DNA of 64,000 nucleotides from DATLNF01 sp963765815 (lineage in GTDB: Bacteria; Actinomycetota; Actinomycetes; BP-191). The position numbers and the translations under genes are program-made. The notes under the pieces were generated by a model. The model searched no databases, was not told where the DNA came from, and was given only the letters and a program-made list of their open reading frames with translations. Where the stretch lies: contig CAVXXT010000007.1 of the NCBI GenBank assembly GCA_963765815.1, positions 310,001 through 374,000 of the forward strand, given 5' to 3'. Below are positions 52,992-61,107 of this stretch, one piece after another (within the stretch, counting starts at the first letter, position 1; the number at the start of each line of letters is the position of its first letter).

Positions 52992-54359
52992 CTACGCGCC
53001 GACGAAGGCGCGACCGCCCATGTGCAGGTAGCGCCGGCCGTCCGACTCGGAGAACACCGCGGGCGTGAGCTCGGCGGTGCCCGGCATCCTGGCCAGCCAG
53101 TGGTCGGCCGACACCGGGTAGAGCTGGAAGCGCTGCACCCGCTGCGACTCCGGGAACATCTCGGCGATCCGCTGGTCGCGGATGCGGATCGTCCCGGCCA
53201 GGTGATCCGCCGCGGGTTCGACCGTGAGCTCCACGGCGACCGTGCGGAAGACGCCGGCCCGCGCAGCCACGTCGACGTCGGGCACCACGTCGGGCAGCCG
53301 CGGCTTGTCGGGTCGGCGTATCCCGAGCTCGCCGAGCAGCTCGTCGAGGAGCGGCTCGGCGACGTCGCCGATGCCGTCGCCGTTCGCGAGCACGACGACC
53401 GCGAACCGCTCGTCCGGCACCCGTTCGAAGACCGCGTGGGTCCCGACCAGGTCGCCGCCGTGTCCCACCATCCACCGGCCACCGGGCAGCTCGGTGAGTG
53501 ACCAGCCGAGACCGGAGTGGTTGGCCGTCCCGGTGCCGTCGGCCGGGAGAGCGAAGTGGGAGCGGGCCATGTCGGCGACGGTCGCCTCTGCCAGGACGCG
53601 CGTGCCGTCGGGGCCGACGCCGCCGCTGTCGTGCAGCGCGGCGAAGCGGAGCACGTCGCCGGCGGAGGCCAGCACACCACCGCACGGGCCGGACGCGCGG
53701 TCACCCTGCCAGGTGCGCAGCGGCGTCGGGTTCCCGTCCGGCCCCTCGATGTGCGGGATCGCGAAGGGCCACCACACGACGTACTCGGGCAGCGTGCCGC
53801 TGCGAGCAGCGCCGATCGGGGCGAGAACGCGCTCGCGAAGCGCCTCGTCCCAGGTCTGGCCGGTGACCGCCTCGACGATGCGCCCGGCGATGTTCAGCCC
53901 GGAGTTGCAGTAGGACCACGTCGCGCCGAGCGCGTGCACCTGGCCGATGGAGTCGCAGCTCGCGACGTACCTCTCCAGGGCGTCGTCACCGCGCCCGAAG
54001 CTGTCGAACTTGTCGCCGTCGATCCCCGACGTGTGCGTCAGGAGGTGGCGCGTCGTCATCCCGACAGCGGCCGCCTCGTCCGGGACGGCGAAGCTGGGCA
54101 GGTACGTCCGCACCGGAGAGTCGAGGTCGACCAGACCCTCGTCGACCAGCGTCATGACCAGCGTCGCGGTGTAGACCTTCGTCACCGACGCCAGGTGGAA
54201 GACCGCGTCTGTGGTGACCGGCCGCTTCGACTCGACGTCCAGCACTCCGCTCGCGGCCTCGACGACGTCGTCACCGTGCTTCACCGCGACGACGACACCG
54301 GGCAGCTTCGCCGGGTCGTGGAGCTCGTCGACGCGCTGCTGCAGCGTGCGCTGGTCCAT
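52992..54359 (-). CDS. Beta-lactamase-fold serine hydrolase
   Basis: A 455-residue class C-like serine hydrolase without an obvious signal peptide. Nucleophile Ser58 and Lys61 lie in HLASVTKVYTA, the tyrosine in WSYCNSGLNIAG, and HGG in WMVGHGGDLVG. A C-terminal beta domain of about 110 residues follows. Such proteins act as esterases, D-aminopeptidases or amide hydrolases more often than as antibiotic-resistance enzymes. ATG 54359 follows AAGGGA. Confidence 0.82.
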   Translation of the reverse strand: MDQRTLQQRVDELHDPAKLPGVVVAVKHGDDVVEAASGVLDVESKRPVTTDAVFHLASVTKVYTATLVMTLVDEGLVDLDSPVRTYLPSFAVPDEAAAVGMTTRHLLTHTSGIDGDKFDSFGRGDDALERYVASCDSIGQVHALGATWSYCNSGLNIAGRIVEAVTGQTWDEALRERVLAPIGAARSGTLPEYVVWWPFAIPHIEGPDGNPTPLRTWQGDRASGPCGGVLASAGDVLRFAALHDSGGVGPDGTRVLAEATVADMARSHFALPADGTGTANHSGLGWSLTELPGGRWMVGHGGDLVGTHAVFERVPDERFAVVVLANGDGIGDVAEPLLDELLGELGIRRPDKPRLPDVVPDVDVAARAGVFRTVAVELTVEPAADHLAGTIRIRDQRIAEMFPESQRVQRFQLYPVSADHWLARMPGTAELTPAVFSESDGRRYLHMGGRAFVGA

Positions 54360-54395
54360 GTGATCCCTTGACGTCGAGCCCTGCTTCGCGGACGG

Positions 54396-55967
54396 TCAGG
54401 GCGCGTAGGGCTTGGTCGCGTACTTCATGCACGCGCAGGCATCGTCGAAGCGGGCTGCCCGGACCAGCTCGACGCCGTCGTGCCGGCCGGGCCCGAGCCG
54501 CGTTCCGTACGTCGTCGGCGACCCGAACGACGTACCCAGTGACTCCGCCGAGCTGATGGCGCCGGCCAACGTCAGCGCTGACGCGCGCTTGAGCGTCGTC
54601 TCGATGAACCAGGTGAACTCGCAGAAGGCGGCGGCGTTCGCCATCTTCTGCGGATCGGCGACCGACAGCCCCTTGGCCGTCACGATCTTGAAGCAGCGCT
54701 CGCGGTGCGGATTGGGCGCGATGCCCTCGTCGTTGATCGGGTTGAAGTCGGCGTAGTCGATCGCCAGCATCCCGTGCTGCTGCTCGGCCGGCAGGTTCGG
54801 GTCGCCGGGGAAGTTGTTCGCGTTGAACCCGTAGCGGGGCCGGTACTGCTGCGACTCGGCCGTCCGCAGGAACAGGATGGTGAGGCCGCCACCGCGGAAG
54901 ACGCCGGCCGCCCCGTCCTGGATGAAGACGTGGTCGATGCCGGCCGACTGGAACCGCAGGACCGCGGAGCTGATCGCGGCGCTGGCGTCGCCGAGGGCGT
55001 TCACGGTCGCCGGCTCGGCGACCCACGCGGTGTCCGCGAGCGTGACGCCGCGCTTCTTCAGCGCCGGGACGTAGCCGTGCTCGTAGGCGTAGCGGTAGTC
55101 CGGGGTGTCCCAGCTGATCAGCCCGACCTTCCCGGTCGGCCACTGCGGCTCGGGCTTGAAGTAGCCGAGCGCGCCGAGCCCGTCGACGCTGACCTGGCCC
55201 AGCCGCTCGAAGCGGATCGCCGACACGTCGACCAGCTGCGGGTTCTGCTGGTAGACCGGCCCGGTCGAGACACCGCCCCCGGTCACCAGCACGCCGGCCT
55301 TGCGGCTGCACTCGAGCATCACCTCGCCGCCGCCGCCGTAGACGGCGAACACCTTGTTGTCCTTGGTCCACGTGTCGCATGCGGCCTGCTGCTGCGCCTC
55401 GACCGGCTCGTTGGTCGCGGCCTTGAACTCGGCGAAGATCACTTCGACCTTGCGGCCGAGGATTCCCCCACGCTTGTTGAGGTCGTCGAGCACGGCCGCC
55501 CAGTAGTCGCGCTCGTCGCCGGAGTCCGCCTGCGACACCCCGAGCGCGGCGTTGCCGGCGTTGGCGTCGGAGTTCCACGGCGCGCCGATGTAGATCTTGG
55601 TGGCGGTGATGCCCGGACCGACGGCGGTCGAGCCGCCGGTGCCGGCCGAGGCCGACCCGCCGCCGCTCGCCGACCCACCGCTGCCGCCTGACGTACCGCC
55701 TGACGCGCCGCGGGGGGCGGTCGACGTACCGCCGCCGAAGCCGGTCGTCCCCGCCGGTTGCGCGACGGTGCCTCCGGGCACGACGACGGTCCCGGCGTCG
55801 AGCCCGGCCTCGACCTCGCCGGCGGCGGGAGCGACGACAGCTCCGTCCGGCTGGACCGGGGCGCCGGCCGCGTCGGTCTGGACGCGCGTGCCGCATGCGG
55901 CCAGCGCCACGACGGACAGCCCGAGCGCGATGAAGCGCCTCGTGTGCTGGATGTGTCGAGTCGGCAA
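54396..55967 (-). CDS. ABC transporter substrate-binding lipoprotein (type 1, Liv-like)
   Basis: A 523-residue protein. The start is TTG 55967, with a perfect AGGAGG 5 nt upstream; no better initiator precedes the signal. The lipobox is VALAAC (Cys25), then a Gly/Ser-rich linker of about 90 residues. The type 1 periplasmic-binding fold follows: ITATKIYIGAPWNSDANAGN, NKRGGILGRKVEVIFAEFKA. It probably feeds a Liv-type system such as the one at 43-48 kb. The ligand is unknown. Confidence 0.85.
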   Translation of the reverse strand: MPTRHIQHTRRFIALGLSVVALAACGTRVQTDAAGAPVQPDGAVVAPAAGEVEAGLDAGTVVVPGGTVAQPAGTTGFGGGTSTAPRGASGGTSGGSGGSASGGGSASAGTGGSTAVGPGITATKIYIGAPWNSDANAGNAALGVSQADSGDERDYWAAVLDDLNKRGGILGRKVEVIFAEFKAATNEPVEAQQQAACDTWTKDNKVFAVYGGGGEVMLECSRKAGVLVTGGGVSTGPVYQQNPQLVDVSAIRFERLGQVSVDGLGALGYFKPEPQWPTGKVGLISWDTPDYRYAYEHGYVPALKKRGVTLADTAWVAEPATVNALGDASAAISSAVLRFQSAGIDHVFIQDGAAGVFRGGGLTILFLRTAESQQYRPRYGFNANNFPGDPNLPAEQQHGMLAIDYADFNPINDEGIAPNPHRERCFKIVTAKGLSVADPQKMANAAAFCEFTWFIETTLKRASALTLAGAISSAESLGTSFGSPTTYGTRLGPGRHDGVELVRAARFDDACACMKYATKPYAP

Positions 55968-56093
55968 CGGAACCTCCTGAGCGGATTCTGCTGCCTCTTT
56001 CGACTGTCCGGTTGGTTCGCCTGCACCGACCTGGCAGCGTGTCTTCGTCGAGTGACACCGTGCCGAGCCCGAATGGTGACAAGAGGTGACCTG

Positions 56094-57446
56094 GTGACGT
56101 CGAACCCGCCGAGCGCAGTCGCCCAGGCAGCCAGGATCGCGGTCGGGGAGGCGACGTCCGCGGAGCTCGTCGACGCGGCGCTGGAGCGGATCGCCGTGAC
56201 CGACGGCGACCTGCGCGCCTTCGTGCACGTCGACGCCGATCGCGCCCGCGCCGAGGCGCGCGCGCTCGACGACGACCTGCGAGCGGGCCGCACGCGCGGC
56301 CCGCTGCACGGCGTGCCGGTCGCCGTGAAGGACATCTTCGACGTCACCGGCGAGGTGACCACGGCGGGGTCACTCGTCCCGGCCGGACCGCCCGCAGACG
56401 CTGACGCGACCGCCGTACGCCGGCTCCGCGAGGCCGGCGCCGTCGTGGTCGGCCGCACTCGCACCCACGAGTTCGCCTGGGGTCTCACGACGCGACACCC
56501 GGTGCTCGGCGGGGCACACAACCCGCACGACCACTCGCGCGTGACCGGCGGATCCAGCGGCGGCTCGGCCGCGGCGGTCGCTGCCGGCGTGGTGTCGATC
56601 GCGCTCGGCACCGACACCGCAGGCAGCATCCGGGTCCCGGCAGCCTGGTGCGGGGTCGTCGGCCACAAGCCGACCTGGGGGCTGGTGCCCGCCGACGGCG
56701 TCGTGCCGCTCGCGCCGACCTTCGACCACGTCGGCGCGCTGACGTCAGGCGTCGACGACGCACGTCTCGCCCTGTCGGTCCTCACCGGCTCGACGTACCA
56801 GCGCCTGCGACACGACGCCCGTGGCCTGCGGGTCGGGCTGGTGCGCTCTCCCGCGCACGTGGTCACCGGGCGCGCCGCGGCGGCGGCCGTGCAGCGGGTC
56901 GCTGACGCCCTCGCCGACGACGGCGCGGAGGTGCGTCTCCTCGACCTGCCCGACCCGTTCGAGCTCGCCGGCGTCTTCCTCGCCATCCAGTCCGAGGAGG
57001 CGCTGACCTGGCACCGGGCGACCGGGCGCTGGCCGGCTCATGCCGGCGCCTACGCCGCCGACGTCGCCGAGCGGCTGCGCGCCGCCGAGGACCTCGACCT
57101 CAGCGCGGCCGCCCTGCTCCCGACGGTCCGCGCGGCCGTGAGCACCGCTCTCGCGGACGTGGACGTCGTGGTGATGCCGGTCAGTGCGTCCGGGCCCTCG
57201 ACCGTCGACGACCCGAACACCGTGGACATCGACGGCACGCCTGCGGACCTGCGCCTCGCGGTGCTGGCGCACACCCTGCTGGCGTCGGTGTGCGGGTTGC
57301 CGGCCTGCGCCGTGCCCGGCGGCACGGAGTCGGACGGGATGCCCCTCGGGCTGCAGGTCGTCGGCGCGGCGGGAGCGGATGCGCTGGTGCTCGACGTGGC
57401 CCAGCTCGTGGAGGAGCAGCAGCCCTCGCGGCTCACGCCCACCTGA
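56094..57446 (+). CDS. Amidase (amidase-signature family)
   Basis: A 450-residue enzyme (GTG 56094, AAGAGG 7 nt upstream). The Ser-cisSer-Lys triad is Lys79 (VAVKDIFDV), Ser154 (GGSSGGSAAA) and Ser178 (GTDTAGSIR). Members hydrolyse amides including glutamyl-tRNA, aryl or N-carbamoyl amides. No gatB/gatC partners are present, so a small-molecule amidase is likely. The PucR regulator follows 46 nt downstream and may control it. Confidence 0.87.
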   Translation: MTSNPPSAVAQAARIAVGEATSAELVDAALERIAVTDGDLRAFVHVDADRARAEARALDDDLRAGRTRGPLHGVPVAVKDIFDVTGEVTTAGSLVPAGPPADADATAVRRLREAGAVVVGRTRTHEFAWGLTTRHPVLGGAHNPHDHSRVTGGSSGGSAAAVAAGVVSIALGTDTAGSIRVPAAWCGVVGHKPTWGLVPADGVVPLAPTFDHVGALTSGVDDARLALSVLTGSTYQRLRHDARGLRVGLVRSPAHVVTGRAAAAAVQRVADALADDGAEVRLLDLPDPFELAGVFLAIQSEEALTWHRATGRWPAHAGAYAADVAERLRAAEDLDLSAAALLPTVRAAVSTALADVDVVVMPVSASGPSTVDDPNTVDIDGTPADLRLAVLAHTLLASVCGLPACAVPGGTESDGMPLGLQVVGAAGADALVLDVAQLVEEQQPSRLTPT

Positions 57447-57492
57447 CCACCCCCCACGGCGCCGCTACCCTGACCTCGAGGAGGGCCGAGCC

Positions 57493-59100
57493 GTGTCCAG
57501 CACCGACGGCGACGAGCGCGCCGCTGCACCGACGCTCGAGAGCGTGCTCGCCGCCCTCCTGCCGGGGACGTTGACGGTGCTCTGCGCGCCGCGAGGTCTC
57601 TCCGTCGAGGTCGGCGAGCCCGTGCTGTGCGCCGTCGACGACGTCTCCGCCATCCGAGCCTCGGACCTCGTGCTCGCCGTCGGCGCGCGGAACCGGGACG
57701 TCCCGACACTGCTCGAGCGGGCCGCCGTCGGCGCTGCTGCCGGTGTGGTCGTGGCGCTCGAGGAGTCCGCGTCGTCCGCTGCGCTGCACGCTGCGGAGAC
57801 GACCGGCGTGGCGCTGCTGTCCGCTCCGCCCGATGTGAGCTGGGGGCGACTGTACACGCTGCTGCGCAGCACGGGCACGGGGACCGCGGCCGGCGTCGGC
57901 GTGCCACTCGGCGACCTCTTCCGCCTCGCGGACGCGGTCGCGGACATGGTCGGCGCGCCGGTCACGATCGAAGACCCGCACTCCGTCGTGCTGGCGTACT
58001 CCCACGGCAGCGAAGAGGTCGACGAGCCGCGCAAGCAGGCGATCCTCGGCCGGCGTGTCGCTGAGAAGTACGTGAAGCGCTATCGCGACAGCGGCGTCTT
58101 CAAGCACATCACGTCGAGCGACGAGATCGTCCGGCTCGACGGCACCGACGAGCTCCGGCCGCGAGTCGTCGTCGGCGTACGCGCCGGCGGCGAGGTGCTC
58201 GGCAGCATCTGGGTGGCCGAGGTCGGGGACCCGCTCGGCCCCAATGCCGAGGCCGCACTGCGATCCGCGGCGAAGCTGGTCGCGCTGCACCTGCTCCATC
58301 ACCGTGAGTCCGACGACCTCGAGCGCCGACGCCGCAGCGAGGCCGTGCGCGCGGTCCTCGAGGGCCGACTGCCGCCGACCACCGCAGCCGAGCTCCTCGA
58401 CCTGCCGCCGGACGAACCCGTGTGCGTGGTCGGCTTCCAGGTGCAGGGCGTGGACGGCGCAGACGCCGTCGCGCTGGTGGAGCGGCTCGCCGACGTGGTC
58501 GCGCTGCACGCCGAAGGCGTCGCTCGCGGCGCGGCGTGCGCGGCGATCAGCCGGACCGTGTACGCCGTGGTGCCGCTCGCCGGCGACGGCCGCGCCGCCC
58601 ACGAGCGACTGCGCACGCTCGTGCCTCCGGTGCTCGAGCGGGTTCGCGCCTCGCTGCGGCTGGTCGTGCTGGCCGCCATCGGGGGCCGGGTGAACGGCCT
58701 GACCGCGGTGCCGCGGTCGAGGTGGGAGGTCGACCAGGTCCTGCGGGTGCTCGCCGAGAGCGACGGCACGGTGCGGTGGGCGACCCTCGACGACGTGCGC
58801 GCGAAGGTCGTGCTCCGCCGGCTCGGCGACCTCGCCGCGCGCGAGGAGTACCTGCACGAAGGACCTCTCCAGGTGCTCGTCGAGCACGATGCCGCGAAGG
58901 AGACGTCGTACGTCGAGACGCTGCGCGCCCACCTCGACGCCTTCGGTGACATCGCCGCGGCCGCGCGGCGCATGAACGTCCACGCCAACACCTTCCGCTA
59001 TCGCCTTCGGCGGCTCGAGGAGCTCAGCGGGCTCGACCTGGCCGACCCCGACGAGCGGCTGGTCACCGAGCTGCAGCTGCGGTTCCTCGACGGCGCGTAG
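57493..59100 (+). CDS. PucR-family transcriptional regulator
   Basis: A 535-residue regulator (GTG 57493, GGAGG 8 nt upstream). An N-terminal sensor part (SDLVLAVGARNRD) and a central GAF/GGDEF-like region precede the C-terminal PucR helix-turn-helix. That motif reads YVETLRAHLDAFGDIAAAARRMNVHANTFRYRLRRLEELSGLDL. Such proteins regulate purine, amide or amino acid catabolism. The adjacent amidase and substrate-binding protein are the obvious candidate targets. Confidence 0.87.
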   Translation: MSSTDGDERAAAPTLESVLAALLPGTLTVLCAPRGLSVEVGEPVLCAVDDVSAIRASDLVLAVGARNRDVPTLLERAAVGAAAGVVVALEESASSAALHAAETTGVALLSAPPDVSWGRLYTLLRSTGTGTAAGVGVPLGDLFRLADAVADMVGAPVTIEDPHSVVLAYSHGSEEVDEPRKQAILGRRVAEKYVKRYRDSGVFKHITSSDEIVRLDGTDELRPRVVVGVRAGGEVLGSIWVAEVGDPLGPNAEAALRSAAKLVALHLLHHRESDDLERRRRSEAVRAVLEGRLPPTTAAELLDLPPDEPVCVVGFQVQGVDGADAVALVERLADVVALHAEGVARGAACAAISRTVYAVVPLAGDGRAAHERLRTLVPPVLERVRASLRLVVLAAIGGRVNGLTAVPRSRWEVDQVLRVLAESDGTVRWATLDDVRAKVVLRRLGDLAAREEYLHEGPLQVLVEHDAAKETSYVETLRAHLDAFGDIAAAARRMNVHANTFRYRLRRLEELSGLDLADPDERLVTELQLRFLDGA

Positions 59101-59174
59101 CTGACCGGGCGGGGTCTGCCGGCGACCGTTCGGTCGGGAGAATCCGCTGGAACCCCCGGTGTACTGTGAGCTCC

Positions 59175-59264
59175 ATGACCGCCCTCGTGCTCGTCGCCCG
59201 GCTGCATGTGGACCTGCAGCGCGTGGCCAGCGCGGTCTGTGCACCGTCCCGACCGGGCCGGTAG
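59175..59264 (+). CDS. Cysteine-type leader peptide of the sulfur operon
   Basis: A 29-residue ORF (ATG 59175) reading RLHVDLQRVASAVC. This matches the RLHVDL-RVxSAxC leader peptides found upstream of actinobacterial sulfate-assimilation genes. A Cys codon near its end could report cysteinyl-tRNA supply. It ends 143 nt before the first operon gene and overlaps an inverted repeat. Confidence 0.75.
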   Translation: MTALVLVARLHVDLQRVASAVCAPSRPGR

Positions 59265-59308
59265 CACCCGCGGCACATCCGCCGCACTCCGCAACCCCCT
59301 GTCGGGAC
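59246..59308 (+). promoter_or_regulatory. Attenuator-like inverted repeat in the cys leader
   Basis: GTCCCGAC at 59246-59253 pairs exactly with GTCGGGAC at 59301-59308. A GC-rich potential hairpin (GACGCCG...CGGCGCCCC) follows. The 5' arm lies within the leader ORF just after its Cys codon, the layout expected for ribosome-dependent attenuation. The 307-nt stretch 59101-59407 contains nothing else I can recognise. Confidence 0.5.
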
Positions 59309-59407
59309 GCCGTCCGTCGGCGCCCCTCGACCGTGTGACCCACGGCCTCGGCACCCGGACGGCAATGCGCCCCCTGCCGAATCCTCCAGAATCCCGAGGC
59401 CACACTC

Positions 59408-60376
59408 GTGACCGACTCGACGATCGAGTCCTACTCCGCCACCGCTGATCTCCTCTACGCCCCTCGCCGCACCGCCCTCGACGCGCTCGAGTCCGCCGCC
59501 ATCTCCGCGTTGCGCGACATCGCCGGCGAGTACGAGCGCCCGGTGCTCCCCCGCACCGCGGACCGCGCGTCGAAGGTGCTGCTCCGCCTCGCCGAGAAGG
59601 CGTTCTGGCCGGCCCGCGGCCCGATCGCCATCGTCGGCGCCTACGACGTCGCCGACCGCCGACCCGACCACGTCGTGACTCCCGAGTCGCTGCTCGCGCA
59701 GTGGACCGAGGTCGACGTGCGCCGCTACCTCGCGCGTGAGGGTCTCGACCCGCGCCGCGTCGTCGAGGAGAGCGACGAGCTCGACGACGAGCTGGTCCTC
59801 GACGATGCCGCAGGGCGCCTTCCGGTGCAGTACGTCACCCGGCCGATGGGCGGCGACTACCGCGGCTACTCGGGTCAGGTCTCGTCGGGCACCTTCCGCG
59901 TCGGCGACGAGGTCGTGGTGCTGCCGAGCCGACGGCGTACGACGATCGTGGCGATCGACACCTACGACGGCGACCTCGATGCCGCCGTCGCCGGTCAGTC
60001 GGTGACGCTGCGGCTGGCCGACGAGGTCGACGTATCGCGTGGTGACGTCATCGCCCGCGCCGACGACTCTCCTGTCCTCACGAGGGATGTCGTCGCCCGG
60101 CTCACCTGGGCCGGCGAATCGGCGCTTCGGGTCGGCGACCGGGTGCAGCTGCGGCACGCGACGCACCGCACGCAGGCGATCGTGCGATCGATCGACGTCG
60201 AGACCGGCGAGCTCGCGGCCGGAGACGTCGCGACCGTCGCGCTGCGCACCGCGGACGCGCTGCCGGTCGAGGCGCACCACGTCGACTTCGCGCTCGGCAC
60301 CGTCACCGTGCTCGACCCCGACACCCGCGCCGTCGTCGGCGCAGGCGCGATCCTGCATGGCGGCGCTGCGACATGA
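59408..60376 (+). CDS. Composite CysD-remnant/CysN-domain protein
   Basis: A 322-residue protein (GTG 59408). Residues about 17-68 align with the N-terminus of CysD (ALESAAISALRDIAGEYERPVL...LLRLAEKAFWPARGP), but the PP-loop SGGKDS is replaced by RTADRAS. Residues about 95-115 (LLAQWTEVDVRRYLAREGL) match CysD's NWTE-D-W-Y-I segment. From about residue 140 it is CysN domains II and III (LPVQYVTRP...DYRGYSGQVSSGTFRVGDEVVVLPS, ISRGDVI-like, FALGTVTVLDPDTRAVVGAGAI); the whole GTPase domain is absent. It cannot be an ordinary ATP sulfurylase subunit. Role unknown; it starts the cys operon and overlaps cobA. Confidence 0.75.
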   Translation: MTDSTIESYSATADLLYAPRRTALDALESAAISALRDIAGEYERPVLPRTADRASKVLLRLAEKAFWPARGPIAIVGAYDVADRRPDHVVTPESLLAQWTEVDVRRYLAREGLDPRRVVEESDELDDELVLDDAAGRLPVQYVTRPMGGDYRGYSGQVSSGTFRVGDEVVVLPSRRRTTIVAIDTYDGDLDAAVAGQSVTLRLADEVDVSRGDVIARADDSPVLTRDVVARLTWAGESALRVGDRVQLRHATHRTQAIVRSIDVETGELAAGDVATVALRTADALPVEAHHVDFALGTVTVLDPDTRAVVGAGAILHGGAAT

Positions 60377-61107
60377 CCGGACATGTGCACGTCGTCGGCG
60401 CAGGCCCGGGAGACCCCGGCCTGCTGACCCGGCGCGCGTATGAGCTGCTGCAGACCTGCGACGTGGTCCTCACCGACCGGCTAGTCTCGGCCGAGGTGCT
60501 CGCGCTGATCCCGGCGAGCACGGAGGTCCGGTACGTCGGCAAGACGCCGCGCGGGCCGGCGTCGACGCAGGACGACATCAACGCCGAGCTGGTGTCTAGG
60601 GCGCTCGCGGGGCAGATCGTCGTGCGGCTCAAGGGCGGCGATCCGTTCGTCTTCGGTCGCGGCGGTGAGGAGGTCGTGGCCTGCGTCGCCGCGGGCGTCG
60701 AGTCCACGGTCGTGCCCGGGGTGAGCGCGGCGTTCGGCGTACCGGCGTCGGCCGGCATCCCGGTGACGCACCGCGGGGTCTCGCAGTCGGTCACGGTCGT
60801 CAGCGGTCACGTGCCGCCGGGGCACCCGTCGTCGACGGTCGACTGGGCCGGGGTCGCGCTGACCGGCGGCACGATCACCGTGCTGATGGGCGTCGACACC
60901 ATCGGCAAGATCGCCACCACGCTGGTCGAGCACGGCCGGCGCGGTGACACGGCCGTGGCGGTTGTCAGCGAGGGCACGACGCCGCGGCAGCGCACGCTGC
61001 GCACGACGCTGGACGACGTCGCGCGCGACATCGCCGACGCCGGCATCACCTCGCCCGCGGTCATCGTGATCGGCGAGGTCGCCGGACTGCCAGGGGCCGG
61101 GCTGTGA
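60373..61107 (+). CDS. cobA: Uroporphyrinogen-III C-methyltransferase
   Basis: A 244-residue SUMT. Signatures are VHVVGAGPGDPGLLTRRAYELL, VYVGK-like RYVGKTPRG and VVRLKGGDPFVFGRGGEEV. It makes precorrin-2 for siroheme, the cofactor of the sulfite reductase encoded next. There is no fused CysG oxidase/ferrochelatase; the small chelatase at 63588 can supply iron insertion. It overlaps both neighbours by 4 nt. Confidence 0.93.
   Translation: MTGHVHVVGAGPGDPGLLTRRAYELLQTCDVVLTDRLVSAEVLALIPASTEVRYVGKTPRGPASTQDDINAELVSRALAGQIVVRLKGGDPFVFGRGGEEVVACVAAGVESTVVPGVSAAFGVPASAGIPVTHRGVSQSVTVVSGHVPPGHPSSTVDWAGVALTGGTITVLMGVDTIGKIATTLVEHGRRGDTAVAVVSEGTTPRQRTLRTTLDDVARDIADAGITSPAVIVIGEVAGLPGAGL

Noticed and set aside
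52992..54359. Antibiotic-resistance beta-lactamase
   Set aside because: No secretion signal and a long C-terminal extra domain; more like an esterase or peptidase of the same fold.
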